From NCBI RefSeq assembly GCF_000504165.1, contig NZ_KI632505.1:806001-870000 (forward strand): a stretch of DNA of 64,000 nt, given 5' to 3'. The notes beneath the pieces were generated by a model. The model did no database searches. It was not told the origin of the DNA and saw only the letters and a program-made list of their open reading frames with translations. The stretch is from Bacillus sp. FJAT-14578. Lineage in GTDB: Bacteria; Bacillota; Bacilli; Bacillales; Bacillaceae_H. The position numbers and the translations under genes are program-made. This document shows, in pieces, positions 36,807 to 44,081 of this stretch; the first letter of the stretch is position 1, and each line of letters starts with the position of its first letter.

Positions 36807-36823
36807 TGCAAAAGCCATGCCAA
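36807..36823 (-). promoter_or_regulatory. Sigma-54 (-24/-12) promoter of module C
   Basis: Minus strand TTGGCAT-GGCTT-TTGCA, about 104 bases upstream of the acyl-CoA synthetase start. Differs from the module A promoter only in the spacer. Confidence 0.9.
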
Positions 36824-36841
36824 TGTTTAAAAATGAAAAAA

Positions 36842-36874
36842 GAAGACCCAAAAAGGCATATCTTTTGGGTCTTC
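36842..36874 (-). terminator. Terminator of the module C activator gene
   Basis: GAAGACCCAAAA pairs perfectly with TTTTGGGTCTTC; TTTTTT follows on the minus strand. It lies between the activator sites and the sigma-54 promoter. Confidence 0.85.
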
Positions 36875-37020
36875 CTCCTAAAAGGTCTCATCATCTAAAC
36901 CCAGTGAGGTCAAGGGTTTGAAGAATGGGACCTTTCAACAAACATTATTTTAAGAGATTCATTTGAGTGCCATGGGCAAGCTCTCTTAAATCTTACTCGT
37001 ATAGATTACTTTACATTTAA

Positions 37021-37103
37021 TTCGCATTTTTGCGACATATTTTTAATTAAATCTTACTATCACTAGATTCGCATCACTGCGACCTCTTCGCATTTCTGCG
37101 ACA
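37021..37103. promoter_or_regulatory. Three activator-binding palindromes of module C
   Basis: Three copies of TTCGCA-N4-TGCGAC/A at 37021-37037, 37068-37084 and 37087-37103, each a perfect TCGCA-N4-TGCGA palindrome. They lie 200-280 bases upstream of the -24 element and right after the activator stop codon. Spacing from start to start is 47 and 19 bases. Confidence 0.8.
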
Positions 37104-37127
37104 AAAAGGGAGTCGTTCATCCCTTTT

Positions 37128-38561
37128 TCAATGCTCTGGTATGTTATATTTTTCAATTTTTCTATATAAACTGGCTCGATGGATCCCCAGAAGGTTCGCT
37201 GCTTCTTGTTTGTTACCCGATGCTTTCTCCAAAGCTTTCATAATGGCCTTTTTTTCAGCCATTTCCACTTCCGTCTGCAATGAAAAAATAGTATCATCCT
37301 CCAATTCACTCTCCCACCTCTTTCTCAAATAAACAGGCAGATGATTCACTTGTATCGTACTTTCCTCAAGTACATTCATGGACCGCTCGAGTATATTTTC
37401 CAATTCCCTAATATTCCCTGGCCAATGGTAATCCATAAATAAAGCGCTTACTTTTTCATCTATAGACGTTACATTGGTCCCTAATTCAGTATTCAATTTA
37501 TTAATTAAATACTGGGTGATCGGAATAATATCTTCTTTTCTTTCTCTTAACGGCGGAATTTCCAGCATGAATACATTCAATCTATAATATAAATCTTCTC
37601 TAAATTTTCCTTGGCGTGTCAATTCCCATAAATCTTGATGGGTGGCTGCAATAAACCGGACATCAATTTGGTTTACTTTTGTGCCGCCGACTCTTTCAAA
37701 TTCCTTTTCTTGCAAAACACGCAATAATTTAGCCTGCATGTCTAATGGCATGTCACCAATCTCGTCTAAGAACAATGTTCCATTTTTGGCTAATTCAAAT
37801 TTGCCGGGCCTGCCGCCTTTTTTTGCTCCCGTAAATGCCCCTTCTTCATACCCAAACAGTTCTGCCTCCAGTAATTCTCTAGGGATAGCAGCACAATTCA
37901 GGCGAATAAACGGACCTTCTGAACGAGGACCAGCCAGGTGAATCGCATGGGCAAACAACTCTTTTCCCGTTCCGGTTTCTCCCTTAATTAAGATGGTAGA
38001 CCGGCTATTAGCTACCTTTTTTGCATTATTTTTTACTTCTTTCATTTTTTCGCTGTTGCCTACAATACTTTGAAAGGAATATTTGGCCCCTTGAATGCGC
38101 TTTAATTCTTTTTGATAATATTCTAGCTTGGATTCCATTGTATGAATTCGATTGGCTAATGCTTTTAACTCATCAACATCATGAAACATGATTTTTCCAA
38201 TGGCACCGACAATTTTACCTTCTTTCATAATCGGAAGTCGAGTTGCGATCACATTATTATTGCCTACACGCAGTATATGACCTATTTCAGTTTTTCCTGT
38301 TTGAATGACGATATGCATTCTCGTATTTTCAACAACCTCTGTACAATGTTTGCCAATGACGGAGTTGGGATCATCGATTCCTAATAATTGAGCATAAGAA
38401 CGGCTAAGGAAATTTACGTTTCCTTGTTCATCCACACCTAAAATACATTCAGACAGCAAATTTAGAGCATTTTCATACTTTTCTATCGTTTGTTTTAAAG
38501 CATCTGCAGATGTCCTGTCATTTCTACCAGCTTGCAAATCTATCTTTTGGTCAGCATACAT
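37128..38561 (-). CDS. Sigma-54-dependent activator (PAS, AAA+, Fis HTH), module C
   Basis: An enhancer-binding protein of about 477 residues. The ATG ending at 38561 has GGAAGGGAG upstream. One PAS domain covers about residues 25-130, followed by a coiled linker (135-158). The AAA+ domain carries Walker A GETGTGKE at 194-201, GAFTGA, and Walker B FLDEIG. The C-terminal helix-turn-helix NKQEAANLLGIHRASLYRKI is nearly the same in its recognition helix as that of the module B activator. It is adjacent to the module C promoter and to three TCGCA-N4-TGCGA palindromes, so it should activate the acyl-CoA synthetase operon. The signal is unknown. Confidence 0.92.
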   Translation of the reverse strand: MYADQKIDLQAGRNDRTSADALKQTIEKYENALNLLSECILGVDEQGNVNFLSRSYAQLLGIDDPNSVIGKHCTEVVENTRMHIVIQTGKTEIGHILRVGNNNVIATRLPIMKEGKIVGAIGKIMFHDVDELKALANRIHTMESKLEYYQKELKRIQGAKYSFQSIVGNSEKMKEVKNNAKKVANSRSTILIKGETGTGKELFAHAIHLAGPRSEGPFIRLNCAAIPRELLEAELFGYEEGAFTGAKKGGRPGKFELAKNGTLFLDEIGDMPLDMQAKLLRVLQEKEFERVGGTKVNQIDVRFIAATHQDLWELTRQGKFREDLYYRLNVFMLEIPPLRERKEDIIPITQYLINKLNTELGTNVTSIDEKVSALFMDYHWPGNIRELENILERSMNVLEESTIQVNHLPVYLRKRWESELEDDTIFSLQTEVEMAEKKAIMKALEKASGNKQEAANLLGIHRASLYRKIEKYNIPEH

Positions 38562-38713
38562 ACCTACACAACTCCCTTCCAAAATGATCAATTGTCATCA
38601 ATATACCATACTTTATTTTTATAGAAGGAAATTTTTTCTTAACTATATGAATCGATTTAGAAAATCTGCAAAATTTCCCTAGTTATAACCCCTCACCCCC
38701 CCGCGATGAGGGC

Positions 38714-38753
38714 AAAAAGGGGAGAGAAACGACTTGAAGACGTTTCTCTCCCC
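38714..38753 (-). terminator. Terminator downstream of the broken crh-like gene
   Basis: GGGGAGAGAAACG pairs perfectly with CGTTTCTCTCCCC, then TTTTT on the minus strand, 84 bases after the crh-like stop. Confidence 0.8.
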
Positions 38754-38836
38754 TTACTTGGCTTTCATTCCATTCATTTATCCCGGTTAATTGTCGATCA
38801 TTACCATAAATATAAATGATGTTCAGTAAAAAACTA

Positions 38837-39005
38837 CTATTCCTTGTTCGACAGAAAATCTTCCAGGGAGTCAATGGTCTTTTGCTCATCGGTTCCGTTT
38901 GCCGTTAAGGTAATTTCTTCCCCGCTTCTAACGGCTATGGCCATCACACCCATAATACTTTTAGCGGCTGCCGATTTTTTATTTTTAACGATGGTTATGT
39001 CACTA
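38837..39005 (-). pseudogene. crh: Crh-like HPr paralogue, C-terminal part, split by IS copy 2
   Basis: About 55 codons encode the C-terminal two-thirds of an HPr-fold protein: SDITIVKNKK, AAAKSIMGVMAIAV with the regulatory Ser of HPr/Crh, and LTANGTDEQ. The frame is interrupted at 39006 by the right end of IS copy 2, and the N-terminal 30 codons are at 39917-40006 on the far side. Together they give about 86 residues, the size of Crh. A fused frame reading out of the element (from about 39100) could still express this half. Confidence 0.88.
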
Positions 39006-39249
39006 ATGAACCTCCCCCACCTATCGCTTCGCGCTTGAGGTGGGGGTTTCTTGTCGATCCCCTCGAAATCAGAAGCTGGACGATGTCCATAGGTGTACAC
39101 GACACCCTCATCCTTCTCGGGGACTGACGCTCCATTTAGAAGCAGTGGTCTTGACGCAAGGGGCCTCCCGACTGCTTGCTGCCACCGTAAGCAACAGGAG
39201 GAGAGTCCATTTTGAAGGCCTCTCCTCCCGGGGCGGTTCTACCCGTCTA
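39006..39249 (-). ncRNA. Presumed omega-RNA scaffold, copy 2
   Basis: Highly similar to the 3' regions of copies 1 and 3, including the terminal CCCCCACCT/AGGTGGGGG hairpin. The guide would be the flank TAGTGACATAACCATC (minus strand from 39005), inside the crh-like gene. Confidence 0.6.
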
Positions 39250-39710
39250 CTACGCCTGTATAGGACGTAGATACGTGATGCTGGTCACCATCACTTCTAG
39301 AAACCTTCCGTGCAGATACTGGGATAGGATGTTCCCTGCACCATGGACATCCCGATGCTGTTCATACCCACAGACACAGTAATAGTTTCGCGAACGGACT
39401 TTGTTCCGTTTTCCGCAAGCAGGGCATGCTTGCGTGGTATAGGCTTCGTTTTCCGCGCTTTACGAACCCCGTCTCGGGCAAGCAGAAACTTGTGGCACAC
39501 GGCTTGGATTGTCTGACTGTGAAGAGGATACAAGCCTTTTAGTTCAGATTGAAGATCGCTTTGGTTGATCCACCCACTGTGAATCCGGTAGTAATACCGG
39601 GCCAGCTGCACGCAGTCATTCCAAATGGTTCCGCATATCCGGCGTATGCCAAATAAATGTTGAAGCATTTGTTGGTTGGCTGTAAAAGCTGTTTTCAACG
39701 TGCGATACAT
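39250..39710 (-). pseudogene. tnpB: tnpB remnant, copy 2
   Basis: The start (ATG ending at 39710) and about 87 N-terminal codons match the intact copies up to RKAR. The sequence then jumps, near 39449, to the C-terminal zinc-ribbon region ([23 protein letters not shown]) in another frame. All of the first two RuvC motifs are lost, so no nuclease is made. Confidence 0.88.
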
Positions 39711-39916
39711 GAGATTCTCTCCCTTATCATTATCATATAACGAACATACATTCGATTCAAGAAAAAATGGAAATTTATCCTTTTTTCTTTCGACAAGGAC
39801 CGAGATTCTATCAACCAAAAGCTTTTCGGCTGCGCCGAACCGACATTCATTCCCTCCCTACTCGCTTGGCTGTGCCCTTTACGCTCCTTGAGGAAGGGGA
39901 ATTCTGTCGGACTATG

Positions 39917-40006
39917 TTAAAAATAAGATGCTTTTTGGACAAAATCAGTAGCCACTCGAGCCTGAAGACCATGTTGAAGGCGAACGATAAGGTTTTTCTT
40001 CCTCAT
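39917..40006 (-). pseudogene. crh: Crh-like HPr paralogue, N-terminal part
   Basis: Thirty codons from the ATG ending at 40006 read MRKKNLIVRLQHGLQARV..., the start of an HPr-fold protein. The position of the phosphorylated His of HPr is Gln (GLQAR), which is the mark of Crh, a catabolite-repression partner of CcpA that cannot take part in sugar phosphotransfer. The frame ends in the TTTAA target motif of IS copy 2. Joining it to the other half requires one base fewer than a precise excision at the bounds I use, so a small extra mutation has probably occurred. Confidence 0.85.
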
Positions 40007-40178
40007 GGAAAACCACACTCTCTTTCATAGGTGATTTGTAATATCTGGTTGTTTTTTATTGGTTCTCGTGCAAAAAGGATTAGGCGGCAAATTCCAAATG
40101 AACATTCAACATTCTATTTTCATCATAATTCATGATTGGACTAGAGACGGTTTTATCTTGGATTAATAGAAGTTTCTA

Positions 40179-41426
40179 TTATACAAGAGCGGGTTCGTTT
40201 TTTTCCGCCAATGCCAATAGACGTTCTTTCACTTCTTCCGTATTAACAGTCTTTTGCGAAACGCCGGTTTCCATCGCAGCACGGGCAACGGCTGCCGCTA
40301 CATGTGCCGCCACTCTACGGTCAAATGGATCCGGAATGACATAATCGGCATGAAGGTCTTCATCTGAAATTAATCCAGCAATCGCATAAACTGCTGCCAG
40401 TTTCATTTCTTCGTTGATTTCCCTCGCATGGACGTCCAAAGCACCACGGAAAATACCAGGGAATGCGAGAACGTTATTGACCTGATTCGGAAAATCGGAG
40501 CGGCCTGTCCCCACTACGAGCGCTCCTGCATCCTTTGCATCTTCCGGCATAATTTCCGGTACCGGATTGGCCATGGCGAAAATGACCGGATCCTGATTCA
40601 TGGAGCGTACCATTTCTTTCGTGACCGCACCTGCGGCAGATACGCCGACAAATACATCCGCTCCCGCCAACGCATCTGTCAATGTACCTTGTTTTTGTTC
40701 ACGATTCGTGATACGGGCCATTTCTTCTTTAAATGGATTCATTCCGACAGGACGACCTTCATAAATGATGCCTTTTGTATCGCATAAAATGACGTCTTTT
40801 ACACCCATGCGCAGCAACAGTTTAATAATTGCGACACCTGCGGCACCGGCGCCATTTGCGACAACCCGAATGTCTTCAATCTTTTTGCCGGCTAATTTTA
40901 AGGCGTTGATCAATCCGGCTGCCGTAACAATGGCTGTGCCGTGCTGATCATCATGGAAAATCGGGATGCTGCAAGCTTTTCGTAATCGTTCTTCAATTTC
41001 AAAGCATTGTGGTGCTGCAATGTCTTCCAAGTTCACCCCGCCAAACGTGGGCTCCAGTAATTTAACGACCTCTACAATCTTGTCCGGGTCCGTTGTATCC
41101 AAGCAAATCGGGAATGCATCCACATCGGCAAATGACTTGAATAATAACGCCTTCCCTTCCATGACCGGCATCGCCGCTTTTGGACCGATATTTCCAAGGC
41201 CGAGTACGGCTGTTCCATCGGAAACAACGGCTACCAGATTCCCCTTCATCGTATACTCATATGCCTTGTTTTCATCTTCATGAATCTCCAAGCATGGCTC
41301 CGCTACACCGGGAGAATAAGCCAGGCTTAAATCATTTGCATTGCGTACGGGAACTTTTGAATGGACACCAAGCTTTCCCCGATTTTCCTTGTGCATCTTT
41401 AATGCTTCTTCACGTAAAGTGGACAT
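40179..41426 (-). CDS. ytsJ: NADP-dependent malic enzyme (YtsJ type)
   Basis: A 415-residue malic enzyme that decarboxylates malate to pyruvate with NAD(P). The DLSLAYSPGVAEPC N-terminus, the substrate/metal segment FGGVNLEDIAAP, the FHDDQHGTA motif and the Rossmann VVANGAGAAGVAI are all typical of the short bacterial form. The ATG has AAAGGGAG upstream. It is next to the malate transporter gene and the MalKR-like system, so it probably handles imported malate and supplies NADPH. Confidence 0.92.
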   Translation of the reverse strand: MSTLREEALKMHKENRGKLGVHSKVPVRNANDLSLAYSPGVAEPCLEIHEDENKAYEYTMKGNLVAVVSDGTAVLGLGNIGPKAAMPVMEGKALLFKSFADVDAFPICLDTTDPDKIVEVVKLLEPTFGGVNLEDIAAPQCFEIEERLRKACSIPIFHDDQHGTAIVTAAGLINALKLAGKKIEDIRVVANGAGAAGVAIIKLLLRMGVKDVILCDTKGIIYEGRPVGMNPFKEEMARITNREQKQGTLTDALAGADVFVGVSAAGAVTKEMVRSMNQDPVIFAMANPVPEIMPEDAKDAGALVVGTGRSDFPNQVNNVLAFPGIFRGALDVHAREINEEMKLAAVYAIAGLISDEDLHADYVIPDPFDRRVAAHVAAAVARAAMETGVSQKTVNTEEVKERLLALAEKNEPALV

Positions 41427-41520
41427 CTCATGTCTCTCCCTTTATTCAAAGTAGTAGATATTTTTTCGTAAACATTTGACATGGCCGCTCTTTGGTCATG
41501 TCAAATGTTCTATCATATTG

Positions 41521-42864
41521 TTAGCTCAATAGCTTCATTAACAGCGTCGCCAATATAACAGTAGAGGCGCCGCCAAGTCGTGTCGCTACTTGGGCAAACG
41601 GCATTAATGACATACGGTTGGAAGCCGACAAGATGGCTACGTCCCCCGTTCCGCCTAATCCGCTGTGGCAGCCTGTTACAATCGCCGAATCAACCGGATA
41701 CATTTTCATGATTTTTCCGACAATATAGCCCGTTCCGACCATCGCGACCACGACAGCGGTACAAACCACAACATAAGCTGGCGTTACGATTTTTACGACG
41801 TCTTCCAATGGAATATAGAGAATTCCCAAACCGACCATAAGCGGCCATGTTAAGCTTGTAGAAACGAATTTATACAAATGATAGGCACCTTGTTCCATTT
41901 TGGCTGGCATTAATTGAAGGCACTTGACCAATGTTGCCGCCACAATCATCAAGACCGGTCCCGGAATTCCCAAGAATTTATGGGCAAGTCCGCCGAAAAT
42001 GAAGAAACTGCACGCGATCAGCAATCCTGCTCCCATTAACGAAAAGTCAACAGGCTTATTGATGTTGGTTTCTTCTTTAATGCCGTCGCCGCCTGTTGTC
42101 TTGACCAATACACCATTTCCTGTAAGCTCGGGTTTTCTCTCTCCTAAATTTTTCATCAACCCTGCACAAATGATCGCGACGATATTTCCGATTACGGCTG
42201 CAGGAATCATTTGGGATACGAATGATTCAGCAGACTCGCCTAAAATTTGAGAGTACGCCAGTGACAACGGCAGAATGCCTTCCCCGATTCCCCCTCCGAT
42301 AATCGGTACGACGATGTAAAAGAATGTATGCTTCATGTCATATCCAAACAACGATCCTACCAATACCCCTGCAGCAACAGCGGCAAGAGTTCCAAGAATA
42401 AGCGGAATAAACATTCTCGTAAATCCTTGAATTAATACACTTCGGTTCATGCCAAGAATACTTCCGGCAACTAAGCACGAAATATAAAGATAAAGGAAGT
42501 TAGACGTTTTCATTAACGTTGTGACCGCTTCCATTGAAGCCGGGTTAAGCAGATTGTAAAATACTAGAATAGACGGGACTAAAAGCGCTAAAATGGCCGG
42601 TCCGCCGATGTCTTTTAAAATAGGAACTTTCATTCCGATGTCTCCGAGTAAAATTCCCATCACCATGATGACTGCAAAACCGCCAATCATATCTGCCGGC
42701 AGCTGATTGTATACAGACGCAGCGTAAATGATGGCCGCTAGTACTAAATAAAGAGGTAACGGAAGAACTCCTACCTTTAGTTGATTGAACTTGGATAAAA
42801 ACCCTTTTTTCTCTTCTGTTTGCTCCACGTAAGGAAGCGTTTGCAACTTTTTCGCTGGTTCCAT
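41521..42864 (-). CDS. maeN: 2-hydroxycarboxylate family Na+/malate symporter
   Basis: A 447-residue transporter of the 2HCT family (CitS/MaeN/CimH). It is strongly hydrophobic and has the two family GGxG loops: GGGIGEGILPLS in the first half and HSGLGGTGDVAILSA in the second. AGGAGGTCAC lies just before the ATG. It is between the malic enzyme gene and the MalR-type regulator gene, matching the malate-responsive MaeN of Bacillus. A 12-base direct repeat upstream may be the regulator site. Confidence 0.9.
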   Translation of the reverse strand: MEPAKKLQTLPYVEQTEEKKGFLSKFNQLKVGVLPLPLYLVLAAIIYAASVYNQLPADMIGGFAVIMVMGILLGDIGMKVPILKDIGGPAILALLVPSILVFYNLLNPASMEAVTTLMKTSNFLYLYISCLVAGSILGMNRSVLIQGFTRMFIPLILGTLAAVAAGVLVGSLFGYDMKHTFFYIVVPIIGGGIGEGILPLSLAYSQILGESAESFVSQMIPAAVIGNIVAIICAGLMKNLGERKPELTGNGVLVKTTGGDGIKEETNINKPVDFSLMGAGLLIACSFFIFGGLAHKFLGIPGPVLMIVAATLVKCLQLMPAKMEQGAYHLYKFVSTSLTWPLMVGLGILYIPLEDVVKIVTPAYVVVCTAVVVAMVGTGYIVGKIMKMYPVDSAIVTGCHSGLGGTGDVAILSASNRMSLMPFAQVATRLGGASTVILATLLMKLLS

Positions 42865-42900
42865 GTTTTGTGACCTCCTGTCTGCTTGTACCCTTATGGT

Positions 42901-42954
42901 AGTATTTTTGTAGCATTCTGAATAGCTTATGTAACTTATGTAAGTATTTTTGTA
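42901..42954. promoter_or_regulatory. Direct repeat upstream of maeN, candidate MalR site
   Basis: AGTATTTTTGTA occurs at 42901-42912 and again at 42943-42954, 42 bases (four helical turns) apart, in the short gap between maeN and the response regulator gene. Confidence 0.45.
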
Positions 42955-42964
42955 ATTAAAAAAA

Positions 42965-42988
42965 GTAAGCAGCCCATTGGCTGCTTAC
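42965..42988 (-). terminator. Terminator of the malR-like gene
   Basis: GTAAGCAGCC pairs with GGCTGCTTAC across a 4-base loop, then TTTTTTT on the minus strand; the stem overlaps the stop codon at 42985. Confidence 0.85.
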
Positions 42989-43692
42989 AGATAATGCTTG
43001 ATAACATTGCTTTTAGATTCATTAAATTCGTGCTGGTAGACGGGCCTTCCGATCGTTCCATAAATGACTTTGACATCAAGTACCCCGATATCCTTCAAAA
43101 ATTTCAAGTATTTCCGAACCGATACCCTTGAAATGCCTGCACGGCTTACGACATCTTCCGTTGAAAAAGGAGCTGCTTTTATATCCATGATCACCTGCCA
43201 GATCATATTCAACGTATCTTTTGTCAACCCTTTAGGCAATTCTTCCGGGAGATGCTTTTCTTCTTTCCGCAAAATTTGCTGATCTAATTCCGCTTGATTG
43301 AGTACATGCTGATTTTGAATAAAGGCCGTCTTTTCTCGATAAGCGGATAAAGCGGCATTAAAACGCTCAAATTCAAATGGTTTAATTAAATAATCGACGG
43401 CTCCCAATCTTAAAGCTTTTTGGACTCTTTCGATATCCGAAGCAGCCGAAATGACAATGACGTCGATCTCTTTTTCATTCTCCCGAATAGATGAAAGCAA
43501 ATCCAATCCATGTTTTCCCGGCATAAAAATGTCTAACAGCAATAAATCGATTTTCTGCTTTTCCAATGCATCCATCGCTTGATCCACTGAGGAACAGACA
43601 GCTGCCAAATCAAAGCCTCCGACCTGTTCCAAATAACGTTTATTAAACTCTGCAACCATTGGATCGTCTTCTACAATCATCACACGAATCAT
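42985..43692 (-). CDS. malR: CitB/DcuR-type response regulator (MalR-like)
   Basis: A 235-residue response regulator. The receiver domain has the phospho-acceptor D54 (LLLLDIFMPGKHG), acidic D9/D10 and the conserved Lys in LIKPFEF. The C-terminal domain (about 160-225) has a winged helix-turn-helix typical of the CitB/DcuR/MalR group. With the sensor kinase at 44082-45677 it should sense malate and activate maeN. The ribosome site AAAGGTGAT is kept, although a mobile mini-element now separates it from the kinase gene. Confidence 0.9.
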   Translation of the reverse strand: MIRVMIVEDDPMVAEFNKRYLEQVGGFDLAAVCSSVDQAMDALEKQKIDLLLLDIFMPGKHGLDLLSSIRENEKEIDVIVISAASDIERVQKALRLGAVDYLIKPFEFERFNAALSAYREKTAFIQNQHVLNQAELDQQILRKEEKHLPEELPKGLTKDTLNMIWQVIMDIKAAPFSTEDVVSRAGISRVSVRKYLKFLKDIGVLDVKVIYGTIGRPVYQHEFNESKSNVIKHYL

Positions 43693-43714
43693 CTTGTATC
43701 ACCTTTACTTTTAT

Positions 43715-44066
43715 CATTTTAGGCGAGAAGACTCCTACTTCAATTTTGTGAAGGGCAGCGCCCAAAAATAAGTGGGAGATGAATCGCCTTTTTATGTAGC
43801 GGAACATTTGTTTGCATGGTGTAATATTCCTGTACAAGTTGTTCTTTGAAAACTGAAGATAGAGGGTTCTAGCAGGAAAGCGTCTGCTAGGTAAAATCTT
43901 CAACGTTCTTTCGTGCCACACGTACCGAAGTGGCGAAAACCAAGCTAAGTCGGGCGTGTGGCGAGTCAACGTACAGGATATTTAAGTCATAACCGTCGGG
44001 ACGACGGGGCTAGCCTGCTAAAAAACTGGTGGATACACTGGTGTTCGCAGGAATCCTCCACTTCAA
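43715..44066 (+). mobile_element. IS605-derived mini-element carrying only a guide-RNA region
   Basis: About 350 bases between the malK and malR genes look like a tnpB element without tnpB. The left end is a long hairpin (GGCGA...TCGCC at 43722-43788, inner ACTCCTACTT/AAGTGGGAG) beside a TTTAT motif. The right part has the layout of an omega-RNA 3' end (CGTCGGGACGACGGGGCTAGCC, cut here to its core GGGACGACGGGGCTAGC, then GGAATCCTCCACTTCAA at the end). The ends differ from those of copies 1-3, so it belongs to another element family whose nuclease is not in this window. Confidence 0.68.
43900..44066 (+). ncRNA. Presumed stand-alone omega-RNA of the mini-element
   Basis: A hairpin-rich stretch that ends in ATCCTCCACTTCAA, an end typical of TnpB guide RNA scaffolds of Geobacillus-type IS elements as I remember them. 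The guide would be the following flank ATTTTCGTTAGAAAAT from 44067, which overlaps the end of malK. It runs antisense to the mal transcript. The 5' limit is a guess. Confidence 0.5.
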
Positions 44067-44081
44067 ATTTTCGTTAGAAAA

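Larger units (their letters stand above)
39006..39916 (-). mobile_element. IS200/IS605-type element, copy 2, internally deleted
   Basis: It has the same right end (ATGAACCTCCCCCACC on the plus strand) and left end (CATAGTCC beside TTTAA on the minus strand) as copies 1 and 3, but is only 911 bases because about 730 bases of tnpB are gone. Ends and presumed guide-RNA region are kept, so it could be mobilised or supply a guide in trans. It splits a Crh-like HPr gene. Confidence 0.87.

Noticed and set aside
38837-39100. 87-codon frame joining the IS right end and the crh-like C-terminus
   Set aside because: The first 32 codons are IS end sequence read by chance; annotated instead as a split pseudogene, although expression of the fusion cannot be ruled out.
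43840-43880. GTTCTTTGAAAACTGAAGATA, reminiscent of rRNA spacer sequence
   Set aside because: Only a short likeness to the region between Bacillus 16S and 23S genes; no rRNA sequence is nearby, and the surroundings fit an IS605-type mini-element better.
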